Shown here in pieces: positions 8,438 through 17,229 of a stretch of 40,454 nt of DNA; within the stretch, counting starts at the first letter, position 1, and each line of letters opens with the position of its first letter. Source of the DNA: an uncultured Oscillospiraceae bacterium (GTDB taxonomy: Bacteria; Bacillota; Clostridia; Oscillospirales; Acutalibacteraceae). The notes under the pieces are model-generated. The model saw only the letters and a list, made by a program, of their open reading frames with translations, was not told where the DNA came from and made no database searches. A program made the position numbers and the translations under genes. Location: contig CABSLQ010000026.1 of assembly GCA_902478605.1 (NCBI GenBank), positions 1-40,454 on the forward strand, read 5' to 3'.

Positions 8438-9337
8438 ATGCCCGGTTTACAGCATATTCTCAGGCAGGCGGCAAGCGAGCACCGCGCACGCAGGCGGGTG
8501 CGGCTCTCCCGTTCTCTGGGAGGAACTATCGCCATTTTTCTGTTTCTGATTGTCATTGGCGCCTTTATGGCGCTCCCGATCCTTTACAGCATCCTGCAGG
8601 CCTTCAAGCCATTGGACGAGATTTTTGCCTATCCTCCGCGCTTTTTTGTCCGGCGGCCAACCATGGACAATTTCCGGCAGGTGCTGCAATTGGCGGATAA
8701 TCTGTCCGTCCCTTTTGCCCGTTATGCGACCAACAGTATAGGGATATCGGCGGTTGGAACGGCTTTTTATGTATTGATCGCCTCTCTGACGGCCTATCCG
8801 CTGGCAAAGGCGAAATTTCCCGGCGCGGCGCTTATTTCCAATGTCATCGTGTGGACATTGATGTTCCGGCCGGAGGTGACGGGTATCCCGCAGTATTTTG
8901 TGCTCGCCGGGTTCGGCATGGTGGATACCGTCTTTGCTATTCTGCTGCCGGCCATGGCCAGCACCATGGGCGTTTTCCTGATGAAGCAGTTTATTATCGC
9001 TTCCATTCCCGATGCCACCCTGGAGGCGGCCCGGATTGACGGGGCGGGCGAGATGCGCATTTTTTGGAAAATTGTTATGCCCAGCATCAAACCGGCATGG
9101 CTTACGCTGATTATCTTCACCTTTCAGAGTATGTGGAATGCCACCGGCGTTCAGTATGTATACAGCGAACCGCTTAAGATGCTGCCGTCCGTTTTGCAGA
9201 CGATATCGGCCGGAGGGATTGCCCGCACAGGGGCCGGATCGGCGGTAGCCGTGGTTCTGATGATTCCGCCCGTTTTGATTTTTATACTGTCCCAAAGCTC
9301 GGTGATGGAAACCATGTCGCATTCGGGACTGAAATAA
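8438..9337 (+). CDS. CUT1 sugar ABC transporter permease (MalG/UgpE type), system 1
   Basis: This is the second membrane subunit of system 1. The ATG at 8438 has a purine-rich GAGGTGGAG just upstream and gives 299 aa. A TTG at 8423 in the same frame is less likely. Six membrane segments and the EAA motif (EAARIDGAGEMRIFWKIVMP) are present. The N-terminus carries a basic cytoplasmic stretch of about 25 residues. It pairs with the permease ending at 8426 to form the channel. Confidence 0.88.
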   Translation: MPGLQHILRQAASEHRARRRVRLSRSLGGTIAIFLFLIVIGAFMALPILYSILQAFKPLDEIFAYPPRFFVRRPTMDNFRQVLQLADNLSVPFARYATNSIGISAVGTAFYVLIASLTAYPLAKAKFPGAALISNVIVWTLMFRPEVTGIPQYFVLAGFGMVDTVFAILLPAMASTMGVFLMKQFIIASIPDATLEAARIDGAGEMRIFWKIVMPSIKPAWLTLIIFTFQSMWNATGVQYVYSEPLKMLPSVLQTISAGGIARTGAGSAVAVVLMIPPVLIFILSQSSVMETMSHSGLK

Positions 9338-9363
9338 CGCACGGATTTTCAGGAGGTGCTCCA

Positions 9364-11466
9364 TTGAGAAAACGGACTAAGTGGACGGCACGGGGGCTGC
9401 TTGTATCGCTTCTGGTTATCAGCCTCATTTTGCCGGCAGCAGCGGGAAAGTCGGATTTCATCCCTTATAATACATATGAATATAACGCTGTGGAACAATC
9501 GGTGGAAGCGCCGGCCGGATATGCTGTGCGTTCGATCGTGTATGCACAGGAATTCGCGTCCGATCCTCAAACTATGAGGCTGTCCGATATGTATGTCGGA
9601 GATAACGGCGACATCTTTCTGCTGGATGCAGGAGCGGGAGCTGTCTATATTTTGGATAAGGAATACCGCTGTACCAGAACCGTGCCGGAATTTACCGATG
9701 CACAGGGTGCGCCGCTGAGCATCATCGGCGCCCAGGGGCTGACCGTGTGTGGGGATCGCCTTTATATTGCGGACACCGATCATCAGCGCATCCTGCGCGC
9801 CGATATGGACGGCAGAGTGGATCGGATTCTGGAAAAGCCGGACACGCCCATGCTGGATGCCGCTGTTGCCTGCCATTTTTCAAAGGTACTGGTCGGCAGT
9901 CAGGAACGCCTGTATGCCATTGCCAGCGATATCAATATGGGCGCACTGGTGTTTGACAAGGACGGGGATTTTCTGACCTTTTTCGGAAGCGCCACTGTAG
10001 AAACGACGGGAGCGGTTATTTTAAAGTATATCCGGCGGCAGTTCATGTCGGAAACGCAGCGGCAAAACGACTACCAGTATACGCCTGTTACCCTTACCAA
10101 TATGGATACGGACGGGGAAGGCTTCATCTATACGGTGGAAAAATCCAGCCGGTACAGCGATGTCAAGGGAAAGGTCCGGGCCCTCAACGCCGCTGGAGTG
10201 GACGTGTTTGATTCCGGGACATTTGGCGATCTGGAATGGGATCGTCAGGATGAGAATTCCGGGACACAGTTTATCGATGTATCTGTACAGGACGATGGCT
10301 ACATGGCGCTGCTGGACGGCACACGGAAGCGGGTGTTTCTGTATACGCCGGACGGCGGGCTGCTGGCGGTCTTCGGCGCCGAGGGAGAGCAGAAGGGCAA
10401 TTTCGTACAGCCGGTGGCTATTGAAAGCGTTGGCGAGGACGTTTTGGTGGCGGATGCCGCTAAAAATACCATTCAGGTTTTTACGCCGACGGCCTACGGG
10501 AGCTGTCTGAAACAGGCGTTCGGCGCCGTCGGGACGGGAGACTATGAAACGGCCCTGACCTATTGGAGACAGGCCCTGTGCCTGAATACCAACAGCCGCG
10601 CCGCGTATATCGGGATGGGTGTGTGTTACGACTATTTGGGCAGCTATGAGGAAGCGCTTGCGTGTTTCCGAAAAGGGTATGCCAACGAAGAATACTCCGT
10701 TACCTTTCGGGAATGGCGCAAAGCGTTCATGAGGGATCACTTTATATGGGTGCTGGCTGCTGCCGTTCTGGTCATAGCGGGAATCGCTATCGGCGTGACG
10801 GCACTGGGGCGTTTGCTGCGTCCGGTGGAGGGCTCCGCCTACTGCCGCCTGGAAACGAAACGAGGGCTGCCATTGTATACGCTGTTCCACCCGGCTGCCG
10901 GGTTTGAACAGCTGCGCCCCCGCGGCCTGGCCTCGCCGGTTCAGGCGATGCTGATCGTGCTGCTTTGGCTGATCGCCGTGATTCTGCAATACTTCTTTAC
11001 CGGTTTTCCTTTTAATGAAAACCGGGCGGTTGACTTTCAGGTTTTCTTCTCCATTGTTCAGACGTTTGGACTGTATTTTGTTTTTGTGCTGGCGAATTTT
11101 GGGCTTTCCAGCTTTATGACCGGCAAGGGCAAGCTGGGGGAGATTATGACGGTGACATCCTATGCCCTCATACCCTATATTTTATCCCTGTTTATCAATC
11201 TCCTTCTCTCCCATATGCTCACAAAAAATGAAGCTGTATTTTTGGGAATTGTCAGTGCGATCGGCCTGCTGTGGTCGGCGGGTCTTCTGTTTGCCGGGAT
11301 GATGACGATCCATCAATATTCCGTGGGGAAAACGCTTTTGTCCTTTGTAGTGACACTGGCAGGTATGCTGATTATCGTGTTTTTGGCCGTCCTGCTTTTC
11401 ACCCTGTTTATGCAGGTGTTGACCTTTGTGGAATCGGTTGCGTGGGAGGTGTCGGTACGTCGATGA
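9364..11466 (+). CDS. NHL-propeller, TPR and Yip1-domain membrane protein
   Basis: This 700-aa protein has an unusual layout. A signal-anchor lies at about 10-28. An extracytoplasmic beta-propeller with NHL-like repeats spans about 45-375 (GLTVCGDRLYIADTDHQRI; AIESVGEDVLVADAAKNTI). A TPR pair is at about 385-445 (GDYETALTYWRQALCLN). A membrane segment lies near 460-480, then a five-helix Yip1-like domain runs to the C-terminus. The start is TTG at 9364, with AGGAGG seven bases upstream. It sits between importer 1 and importer 2 and overlaps DUF5696 by 4 bp (ATGA). From memory, Yip1 and DUF5696 genes also neighbour each other near sugar permeases in Paenibacillus. Its role is unknown; surface scaffold or sensor is a guess. 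Confidence 0.75.
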   Translation: MRKRTKWTARGLLVSLLVISLILPAAAGKSDFIPYNTYEYNAVEQSVEAPAGYAVRSIVYAQEFASDPQTMRLSDMYVGDNGDIFLLDAGAGAVYILDKEYRCTRTVPEFTDAQGAPLSIIGAQGLTVCGDRLYIADTDHQRILRADMDGRVDRILEKPDTPMLDAAVACHFSKVLVGSQERLYAIASDINMGALVFDKDGDFLTFFGSATVETTGAVILKYIRRQFMSETQRQNDYQYTPVTLTNMDTDGEGFIYTVEKSSRYSDVKGKVRALNAAGVDVFDSGTFGDLEWDRQDENSGTQFIDVSVQDDGYMALLDGTRKRVFLYTPDGGLLAVFGAEGEQKGNFVQPVAIESVGEDVLVADAAKNTIQVFTPTAYGSCLKQAFGAVGTGDYETALTYWRQALCLNTNSRAAYIGMGVCYDYLGSYEEALACFRKGYANEEYSVTFREWRKAFMRDHFIWVLAAAVLVIAGIAIGVTALGRLLRPVEGSAYCRLETKRGLPLYTLFHPAAGFEQLRPRGLASPVQAMLIVLLWLIAVILQYFFTGFPFNENRAVDFQVFFSIVQTFGLYFVFVLANFGLSSFMTGKGKLGEIMTVTSYALIPYILSLFINLLLSHMLTKNEAVFLGIVSAIGLLWSAGLLFAGMMTIHQYSVGKTLLSFVVTLAGMLIIVFLAVLLFTLFMQVLTFVESVAWEVSVRR

Positions 11467-13703
11467 AGAAGTATAAGCAGGCGCTGTGCGCCGTGGCAGG
11501 CGTCTGTCTGGCCATGGCCGGCGGCGTAGCGGCCGCCCCGTCTGAACGGATCGATTACACCCCTCCTGCACAGGTGGGGATTACCGGGGAGACCGACGAG
11601 CAGTATGTGGCACAGTATGAGAAAGTGGAAGAAAACGGGCGGCTGATTTTTTACGCCGATTTCCAAAAGGGCTGGCTGGCGCTGCAAAACCGGGACAACG
11701 GGACGGTCTGGTACAGTACGCCGAATAACAGCGAAGCAGACGAGATCACCACAGGCAGCCGCCGGATGGATGTGCGGTCAGACCTTATTGTGGAATATTA
11801 CGACACGCAAAGCGTTGGCGAGGCGGTCAGCATGACCTTTAACAGCCATACGCAAGCCGTCCGGCAGGGCGGCGTTCAGGTTCAGAGGATATCCGGCGGT
11901 ATCCGTGTAACCTATACGTTTGAAGCCTTCGGCATGGTGATACCGGTGGAATACCGCCTTCTGGAGGACTGCTTAGAAACGCGGGTATGCGTGGAGGAAA
12001 TTGAAGAAACCGCCTCCTTTACGATCCTGTCCATACGTGTCCTGCCCAATTTTGGGGCGGGCGATTCCCATACGGAGGGCTGGATGCTGATTCCGGACGG
12101 ATCGGGGGCCGTCGCCCGCTTCAACCATGGCCGGTATAACGTAAACGGATACGAAGCGCCGGTATATGGCAGGGATTATGCCAACGAGCAGGAGCTGCGC
12201 CAGCCTTATAAAGAGCAGGCGGTGCGCCTGCCGGTTTTTGGGATCGGTAAGGGGGAGGACGCACTTTTCGCCGCCATCACGCAGGGGGAAGGCGCGGCCT
12301 CCATACAGGCGGAATTTTCCGACGCCTCCTTTGGCTACAATACGCTTAGCAGCCGCCTGACGCTCCGCACCTTCACCACCATTGATGTGAACAATATGAA
12401 GGCTACCCGGGTATCGGACAACGGATACTCCCTGCCGGATTACATTGTGCGATACTATCTTCTGTCGGGGGAAGAGGCGGACTACGCCGGCATGGCGAAC
12501 ACCTACCGCCAATACCTTATCGCCGAGAGGGGAATGAAAAAGACGGCTCTGGCCCCGGCGCTGAACCTGCATGTATACGGCGCAATAGACATAAAGACGA
12601 ACACGCTGGGGTTCCCTCATCAAAAGCTGACGGGCCTTACAAGCTTTTCTCAGGCACGGGATATGGCCGCTTATTTGCAGACGGCCGGCGCAGGCGTCCT
12701 TTCGATGCGCTATGAGGGCTGGGCCAACTACGGCGTGTTTAATAAAACCGTACCGAAGAATGCGGAGCCGCTGCCGCTTTTGGGCGGCCAGACGGAGATA
12801 AAACAATTGGCGGCTGCGTTGGAGGGGACCGGCGGACAGCTGTGGCCGGATGTGGATCTCCTGCGGTTCCGGCAGGGGGGAGGCGGCATTTCCAAGGGAG
12901 GCGATTCCATTAAAAACGGATTCGGCGACCCGACGGAGCAATACGATTATATGCTGTCGGTATATGCCGCCAAAGTCAGCGGCAACCATTACCATTTTTT
13001 GCGGGCGGACAAGGTGCGTGAGGTTGCCGGGAGGATAACCGCCGATTTTAAAAAGCAGGGCTTTTCCTGCCTCTCGCTCGGCACCATGGGCGAATACGTA
13101 TACTCTGACCTGAATCCCGGGCAGGGGCACGGGCGCACAGGGCTGCTGCAGGCCTACCGGCAAATCCAGGAAAGCCTGGACGGCCGGCCGCTGGCCGTCT
13201 CCGGCGGGAACGCAGATACGGCCGTGCATGCTGCCAAGATATGGGAGGCGCCGGTTTCCTCCAGCGGGTATGACTGCTTCGACTATGACGTCCCCTTTTA
13301 TCAGATGGTCTTCCACGGCTACGCCGCGCTGACAACGCCGCCGCTTAACCAGATTGTCAACGACCGGCTGCTGTTTCTCAATGCGGTGGAAACCGGGAGC
13401 GAGCTGTTGTTCGCGGGTATCCACGAGGATGCCGGTTTTCTCGCGGAGACCGCCTACAGCGGGCTGTACAGCACGACCTTTTCCCTGTGGAAGGAAAAGG
13501 CGGCCGCCTATGACAAGGAATACCGGCCGCTTTTAGAGCGCATATACAATCAGGCGATCGTGTCGCATGGATGTGTCGCGGAGGAGGTCTACCGTACGGT
13601 TTTTGAGGACGGGACGGCCGTGTATGTGAATTATGGTACGGAAAGCCGGACGGTGGATGGTGTGGAGATAGGGGGGATGGATTTTGCGTCAAGTATTCCA
13701 TAA
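11463..13703 (+). CDS. Secreted DUF5696 protein
   Basis: This 746-aa exported protein of the DUF5696 family has no known reaction that I can name. The ATG at 11463 overlaps the preceding stop (ATGA) and is followed by a clear signal peptide (MKKYKQALCAVAGVCLAMAG, cleavage near VAAA). In-frame codons upstream to 11271 lie inside the previous gene and are not used. The N-terminal third is beta-rich, resembling a galactose-mutarotase-like fold. The rest alternates helices and strands like a TIM barrel, with acidic residues in GNADTAVH and FDYDVPFYQ that could be catalytic. An uncharacterized glycoside hydrolase is a reasonable guess. No membrane anchor or lipobox is seen. Confidence 0.75.
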   Translation: MKKYKQALCAVAGVCLAMAGGVAAAPSERIDYTPPAQVGITGETDEQYVAQYEKVEENGRLIFYADFQKGWLALQNRDNGTVWYSTPNNSEADEITTGSRRMDVRSDLIVEYYDTQSVGEAVSMTFNSHTQAVRQGGVQVQRISGGIRVTYTFEAFGMVIPVEYRLLEDCLETRVCVEEIEETASFTILSIRVLPNFGAGDSHTEGWMLIPDGSGAVARFNHGRYNVNGYEAPVYGRDYANEQELRQPYKEQAVRLPVFGIGKGEDALFAAITQGEGAASIQAEFSDASFGYNTLSSRLTLRTFTTIDVNNMKATRVSDNGYSLPDYIVRYYLLSGEEADYAGMANTYRQYLIAERGMKKTALAPALNLHVYGAIDIKTNTLGFPHQKLTGLTSFSQARDMAAYLQTAGAGVLSMRYEGWANYGVFNKTVPKNAEPLPLLGGQTEIKQLAAALEGTGGQLWPDVDLLRFRQGGGGISKGGDSIKNGFGDPTEQYDYMLSVYAAKVSGNHYHFLRADKVREVAGRITADFKKQGFSCLSLGTMGEYVYSDLNPGQGHGRTGLLQAYRQIQESLDGRPLAVSGGNADTAVHAAKIWEAPVSSSGYDCFDYDVPFYQMVFHGYAALTTPPLNQIVNDRLLFLNAVETGSELLFAGIHEDAGFLAETAYSGLYSTTFSLWKEKAAAYDKEYRPLLERIYNQAIVSHGCVAEEVYRTVFEDGTAVYVNYGTESRTVDGVEIGGMDFASSIP

Positions 13704-14619
13704 AAAAGACGGCAGGCCGATGCCGCTTGAAAGGAAAAACGCGCTGACCGGCTTTTTGTTTACCGTTCCCTTTTGCTGCGGGCTGCTGCTGTTTTTCCTC
13801 CCCCATTTTATCCAGGCCATCGCCTTTGCCTTTCAGCGCATTGGATACGAGCCGGGACGCTTTACAACGGAATTTGTCGGCTGGGATAACTTTATCTATG
13901 CGTTCCGGGAGGATCTGTATTATACCGGGAACCTGGCGGCATCGGTTACCAGCCTGCTGTATCAAACCCCGGTCATTGTCGTGTGCAGCATTTTCTTTGC
14001 CACACTGCTCAACCGCAAATTTTTTGGCCGCACGTTTGTGCGCGCGGTATTTTTCCTGCCGGTGATCATTGCGTCGGGCGTGGTGCTAAAGTTTTTTCAA
14101 ATGGACATGGTCACCTACGGCGTGCTGCGGGGCACCGGTGAAAACGCGACGATATTCAACGCGGGCGGCGTCAAGGAGCTGTTGATCCAGTCGGGGCTGA
14201 ACGATAGGCTGGTGGACTATTTTGTCCAGATATCCACCCATATTTTTGATTTGATGTGGCGCACAGGCGTTCAAATGCTGATTATCCTGGCGGGCCTGCA
14301 AAGCATCCCCTCCACGCTGTATGAGGCCTCTTCGCTGGAAGGGGCGTCCGCCTGGGATAACTACTGGTATGTGACGATCCCCATGCTCAAGCCCATGATT
14401 TTTGTCACGCTGATTTATACGATTATCGATACGTTTGTGGATCCGGTCAACCCGGTTATGAAGCAGATCCAAACGCTGATTTTAGGGCTGGACAACGGCA
14501 GGGCGTCCGCGATGGCCATTCCTTTCATGCTGGTGATTCTCGTGGTGCTGGGGCTTGTGGCGCTGGCCTTCGTCCTTACAGGGAGAGAGCCGAGACAAAA
14601 GCGGGAGGTGAGGCGGTGA
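13684..14619 (+). CDS. CUT1 sugar ABC transporter permease (MalF/UgpA type), system 2
   Basis: This is the first membrane subunit of a second importer. The EAA loop is diverged but clear (YEASSLEGASAWDNYWYVTI), and six membrane segments can be traced. The start is uncertain. TTG at 13684 has a run of six G eight bases ahead and overlaps DUF5696 by 20 bp (311 aa). ATG at 13720 would give 299 aa with a weaker ribosome site. The periplasmic-side loop at about 140-180 is longer than in the system-1 permease, so the two systems are not recent duplicates. Confidence 0.85.
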   Translation: MRQVFHKKDGRPMPLERKNALTGFLFTVPFCCGLLLFFLPHFIQAIAFAFQRIGYEPGRFTTEFVGWDNFIYAFREDLYYTGNLAASVTSLLYQTPVIVVCSIFFATLLNRKFFGRTFVRAVFFLPVIIASGVVLKFFQMDMVTYGVLRGTGENATIFNAGGVKELLIQSGLNDRLVDYFVQISTHIFDLMWRTGVQMLIILAGLQSIPSTLYEASSLEGASAWDNYWYVTIPMLKPMIFVTLIYTIIDTFVDPVNPVMKQIQTLILGLDNGRASAMAIPFMLVILVVLGLVALAFVLTGREPRQKREVRR

Positions 14620-15587
14620 AGGCGGTTCGTATTGGGCGGCGGCTGAAGGCGGTGGTATTCCACCTATTTATCACGCTGCTGCTGATTGGCCTGATGTACA
14701 TTTTCCTGTTTCCGCTGCTAACCATTATCGTAGCGGCCTTTCAGGCGCCCGATTCGGTGCTGGATCCCACCGTCATGTGGGTGCCTAAAAAGCTGTCTCT
14801 GGAGCCGCTGAAAACGGCGATGGAGCTGATGAGGTTCTGGCCGTCTGTGGGAAAAAGCATGGCGATCACGATCCTGAGCACCGCCGGCACCTGCATCTCC
14901 TGCTCGCTGGCGGCCTATGGCCTTTCGCGGTACAAGTTTCCCGGAAAAAACCTGATTTTTGGTCTGGCGGTACTGACCATTGTGGTTCCTCCCATTATCC
15001 TGACCAATCCGGCGTTTGTCGATTTCCGCTACTTCGATCCCCTGAAAATTTTCACCCTGACCTCCCCGCTGACGGGGTATACCAGCGTAAACCTATTGGA
15101 TACCATCTGGACCTTTGTGTTTCCGGCCTTCTTGGGCGTGGGGCTGCGGGGCGGCCTGTTCATCTTCATCTTCCGGCAGTTTTTCCTGGGCGCCCCCAGG
15201 GAACTGGAGGAGGCCGCGCGGATTGACGGCTGCGGCGCCATGCGCACCTTCCTGCGCATTATCGTGCCGTTGGCCGTCCCGGTGTTTGTGACGGTGATCC
15301 TGTTCTCTTTCATTTGGCACTGGAACGATTATTACTATTCCGCTTCGTATTTCATCAACGGCGTCCGTCCTATCACCGTGGAGCTCAACGATATCGGCGC
15401 GACGCTGTACAGCGCCGGTATCGTCGGCAGTATGAGCGGGGGAGATATCAGCCAGACGGGGGCCACGGCGACCCGCAGCTATATCATGTCCGGCGCGCTG
15501 CTGACCGTATCGGTTCCGCTGGCTTTATATATATTTTTGCAGCGCTTTTTCACGGAAAGCGTAGAACGCACAGGTATTGTAGGGTAG
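14616..15587 (+). CDS. CUT1 sugar ABC transporter permease (MalG/UgpE type), system 2
   Basis: This is the second membrane subunit of system 2, 323 aa. GTG start at 14616 with GGGAGG seven bases upstream and a 4-bp GTGA overlap with its partner. The EAA motif is typical (EEAARIDGCGAMRTFLRIIV). It pairs with the preceding permease and the lipoprotein that follows. Confidence 0.88.
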   Translation: MKAVRIGRRLKAVVFHLFITLLLIGLMYIFLFPLLTIIVAAFQAPDSVLDPTVMWVPKKLSLEPLKTAMELMRFWPSVGKSMAITILSTAGTCISCSLAAYGLSRYKFPGKNLIFGLAVLTIVVPPIILTNPAFVDFRYFDPLKIFTLTSPLTGYTSVNLLDTIWTFVFPAFLGVGLRGGLFIFIFRQFFLGAPRELEEAARIDGCGAMRTFLRIIVPLAVPVFVTVILFSFIWHWNDYYYSASYFINGVRPITVELNDIGATLYSAGIVGSMSGGDISQTGATATRSYIMSGALLTVSVPLALYIFLQRFFTESVERTGIVG

Positions 15588-15602
15588 GGATCGCTGCGAT
15601 CC
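15588..15602 (+). repeat. Short intergenic hairpin before the binding-protein gene
   Basis: GGATCG (15588-15593), loop CTG and CGATCC (15597-15602) form a compact stem just after the permease stop. There is no T-run, so it is not a terminator. Such hairpins can stabilise the downstream binding-protein mRNA, but that role is only a suggestion here. Confidence 0.35.
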
Positions 15603-15639
15603 TAAAACATATTGTGAATGAAGAAAAGGAGAAAAAGCC

Positions 15640-17196
15640 ATGAAAAAGGTATGTCTCTTTCTGTTGTCGGCCGCACTGATGCTGTCTGCGGCCGCCTGTG
15701 CCGGCAACGAGCCAACCCCGCCCGAAAGTGTGGGCGGCGAAAGCCATGCAGACACCACCACCGCAATGGAAAGCACACAGGAATCCAACGTCCGGACGGA
15801 GGAAGCGACGGGCGGAGAAAGTGTGAAAAACACCAGCGCCGGGCCTGGGAAATCCGAGGCCTCCGGGAAACAGCCGCCGGTTACCAAGACGCAGTCGAAA
15901 GACGGTCCCACGTCCACCAAGGCCAACACGACACCGGAGAAGGGGAAAAGCTCCCTGCTGGAGGGGCTGGACTTTAAGGGGAAAACCTTCTCGATCGCTT
16001 ACACCAGCGACAAAGCCCCGACGGAGGATGAAAAGGCGTTTACCAAAAAATTCGAGGCGCAGTTCAAATGCCGGATCAATCCGATAGTTATCGCTTACGA
16101 TACCTATTTGGACGCGCTTTCCAAAAGAGTGCTGTCTGGCGGGTATTATGACATCCTCATGCTGGAAAGCACCCATTTCCCGACGGTGCTGGTCAACGAT
16201 CTGGCCGTGCCGCTCAACGACTATTTTACAGATAAGGATTTGTATGATCCGGCGCATATGGAAAAGGGCGGTATCTCCCTGAGCCTTTCCGACTGCTTCC
16301 GCGGCAAGGATGGTAAGCTGTATGCGCTGGCCGATCCGCTCAGCGGGGTGACCGGCCTGTTTTTCTACAACAAGCAGGCATTGGAAGACGCCGGCTTCGG
16401 CGGGGCGAAGGATCCCTACACGCTGTGGACGAAGGGAAAATGGACCTGGGCGGCCTTTGAAGAGATGGCAAAGGCGTTTGCCAACGCCGCACAGGGAAAA
16501 CACCTGATGGATACGGTACACGGCCTGGCGGAATCCACGGGCGCTTCCTACATCTCAAGAAAAAGCGACACCGCGTTTTCGGTCAATCTGAAAAGCGATC
16601 CGGGGATGTTCGCTGCGTTCAATCAGCTGCAAAAATGGATCAACGCCGGCTATTTTGAAAAAGGCAAATACGAGATGTTTAACTACAGCGGCCTGGCCTC
16701 CGGGAAATATCCCATGGTTGTGGGTTCCCGCAACCATTATGTCTCTATCAAGAAGTCGATCGCGGACGCCAAGTCTCCAGCCTGGAACGGCGGAAAGACC
16801 AGCCTGCTGGGCGTGGTGCCGCCTCCCCAGCAGAAGGAGGGGACATATAACCTGTACGCCACCGGCGCGCCGGTCTGCGTTGGCGCGAGCAAGGGGAGCC
16901 CGGATCCGCGCTTTGCCGTCGCGTATCTGCTGTATAAGAGCAACCAGGGCAATTATCCCTCTACCGGTGCGCACGCCATAACGGAGGCGGAGCAAAAGAT
17001 CCTCAACGATATTGCCAGTGTGGGCAAGGTGAATATTTTCTACCAGGGCTTCCGGAACACCACCACCACCGCCTATATCGAGTGCCATAACATGGAGAAG
17101 GAGATCATCAACGGCGCAGACGTGACGGCGACGCTCACAAAATACCAGAGCATTCTGGACGGGCTGGTAAACAGCCAGCTTAAGAATTGGAAATAG
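15640..17196 (+). CDS. Extracellular sugar-binding lipoprotein, system 2
   Basis: This 518-aa binding protein belongs to the second CUT1 importer. The N-terminus is a lipoprotein signal with lipobox LSAAAC, the lipidated residue being Cys20. A Ser/Thr/Glu/Lys-rich flexible tether runs to about residue 105. A family-1 solute-binding fold follows (GGYYDILMLESTHFPTVL; GKLYALADPLSGVTGLFFYN). The ribosome site AAAAGGAG lies well placed before the ATG. In contrast to the giant binding protein of system 1, this one has standard architecture. Its order after its permeases is inverted relative to system 1. Confidence 0.88.
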   Translation: MKKVCLFLLSAALMLSAAACAGNEPTPPESVGGESHADTTTAMESTQESNVRTEEATGGESVKNTSAGPGKSEASGKQPPVTKTQSKDGPTSTKANTTPEKGKSSLLEGLDFKGKTFSIAYTSDKAPTEDEKAFTKKFEAQFKCRINPIVIAYDTYLDALSKRVLSGGYYDILMLESTHFPTVLVNDLAVPLNDYFTDKDLYDPAHMEKGGISLSLSDCFRGKDGKLYALADPLSGVTGLFFYNKQALEDAGFGGAKDPYTLWTKGKWTWAAFEEMAKAFANAAQGKHLMDTVHGLAESTGASYISRKSDTAFSVNLKSDPGMFAAFNQLQKWINAGYFEKGKYEMFNYSGLASGKYPMVVGSRNHYVSIKKSIADAKSPAWNGGKTSLLGVVPPPQQKEGTYNLYATGAPVCVGASKGSPDPRFAVAYLLYKSNQGNYPSTGAHAITEAEQKILNDIASVGKVNIFYQGFRNTTTTAYIECHNMEKEIINGADVTATLTKYQSILDGLVNSQLKNWK

Positions 17197-17229
17197 CGTG
17201 TCAATGATCAGATAAAAGGAGAGAGAGTT

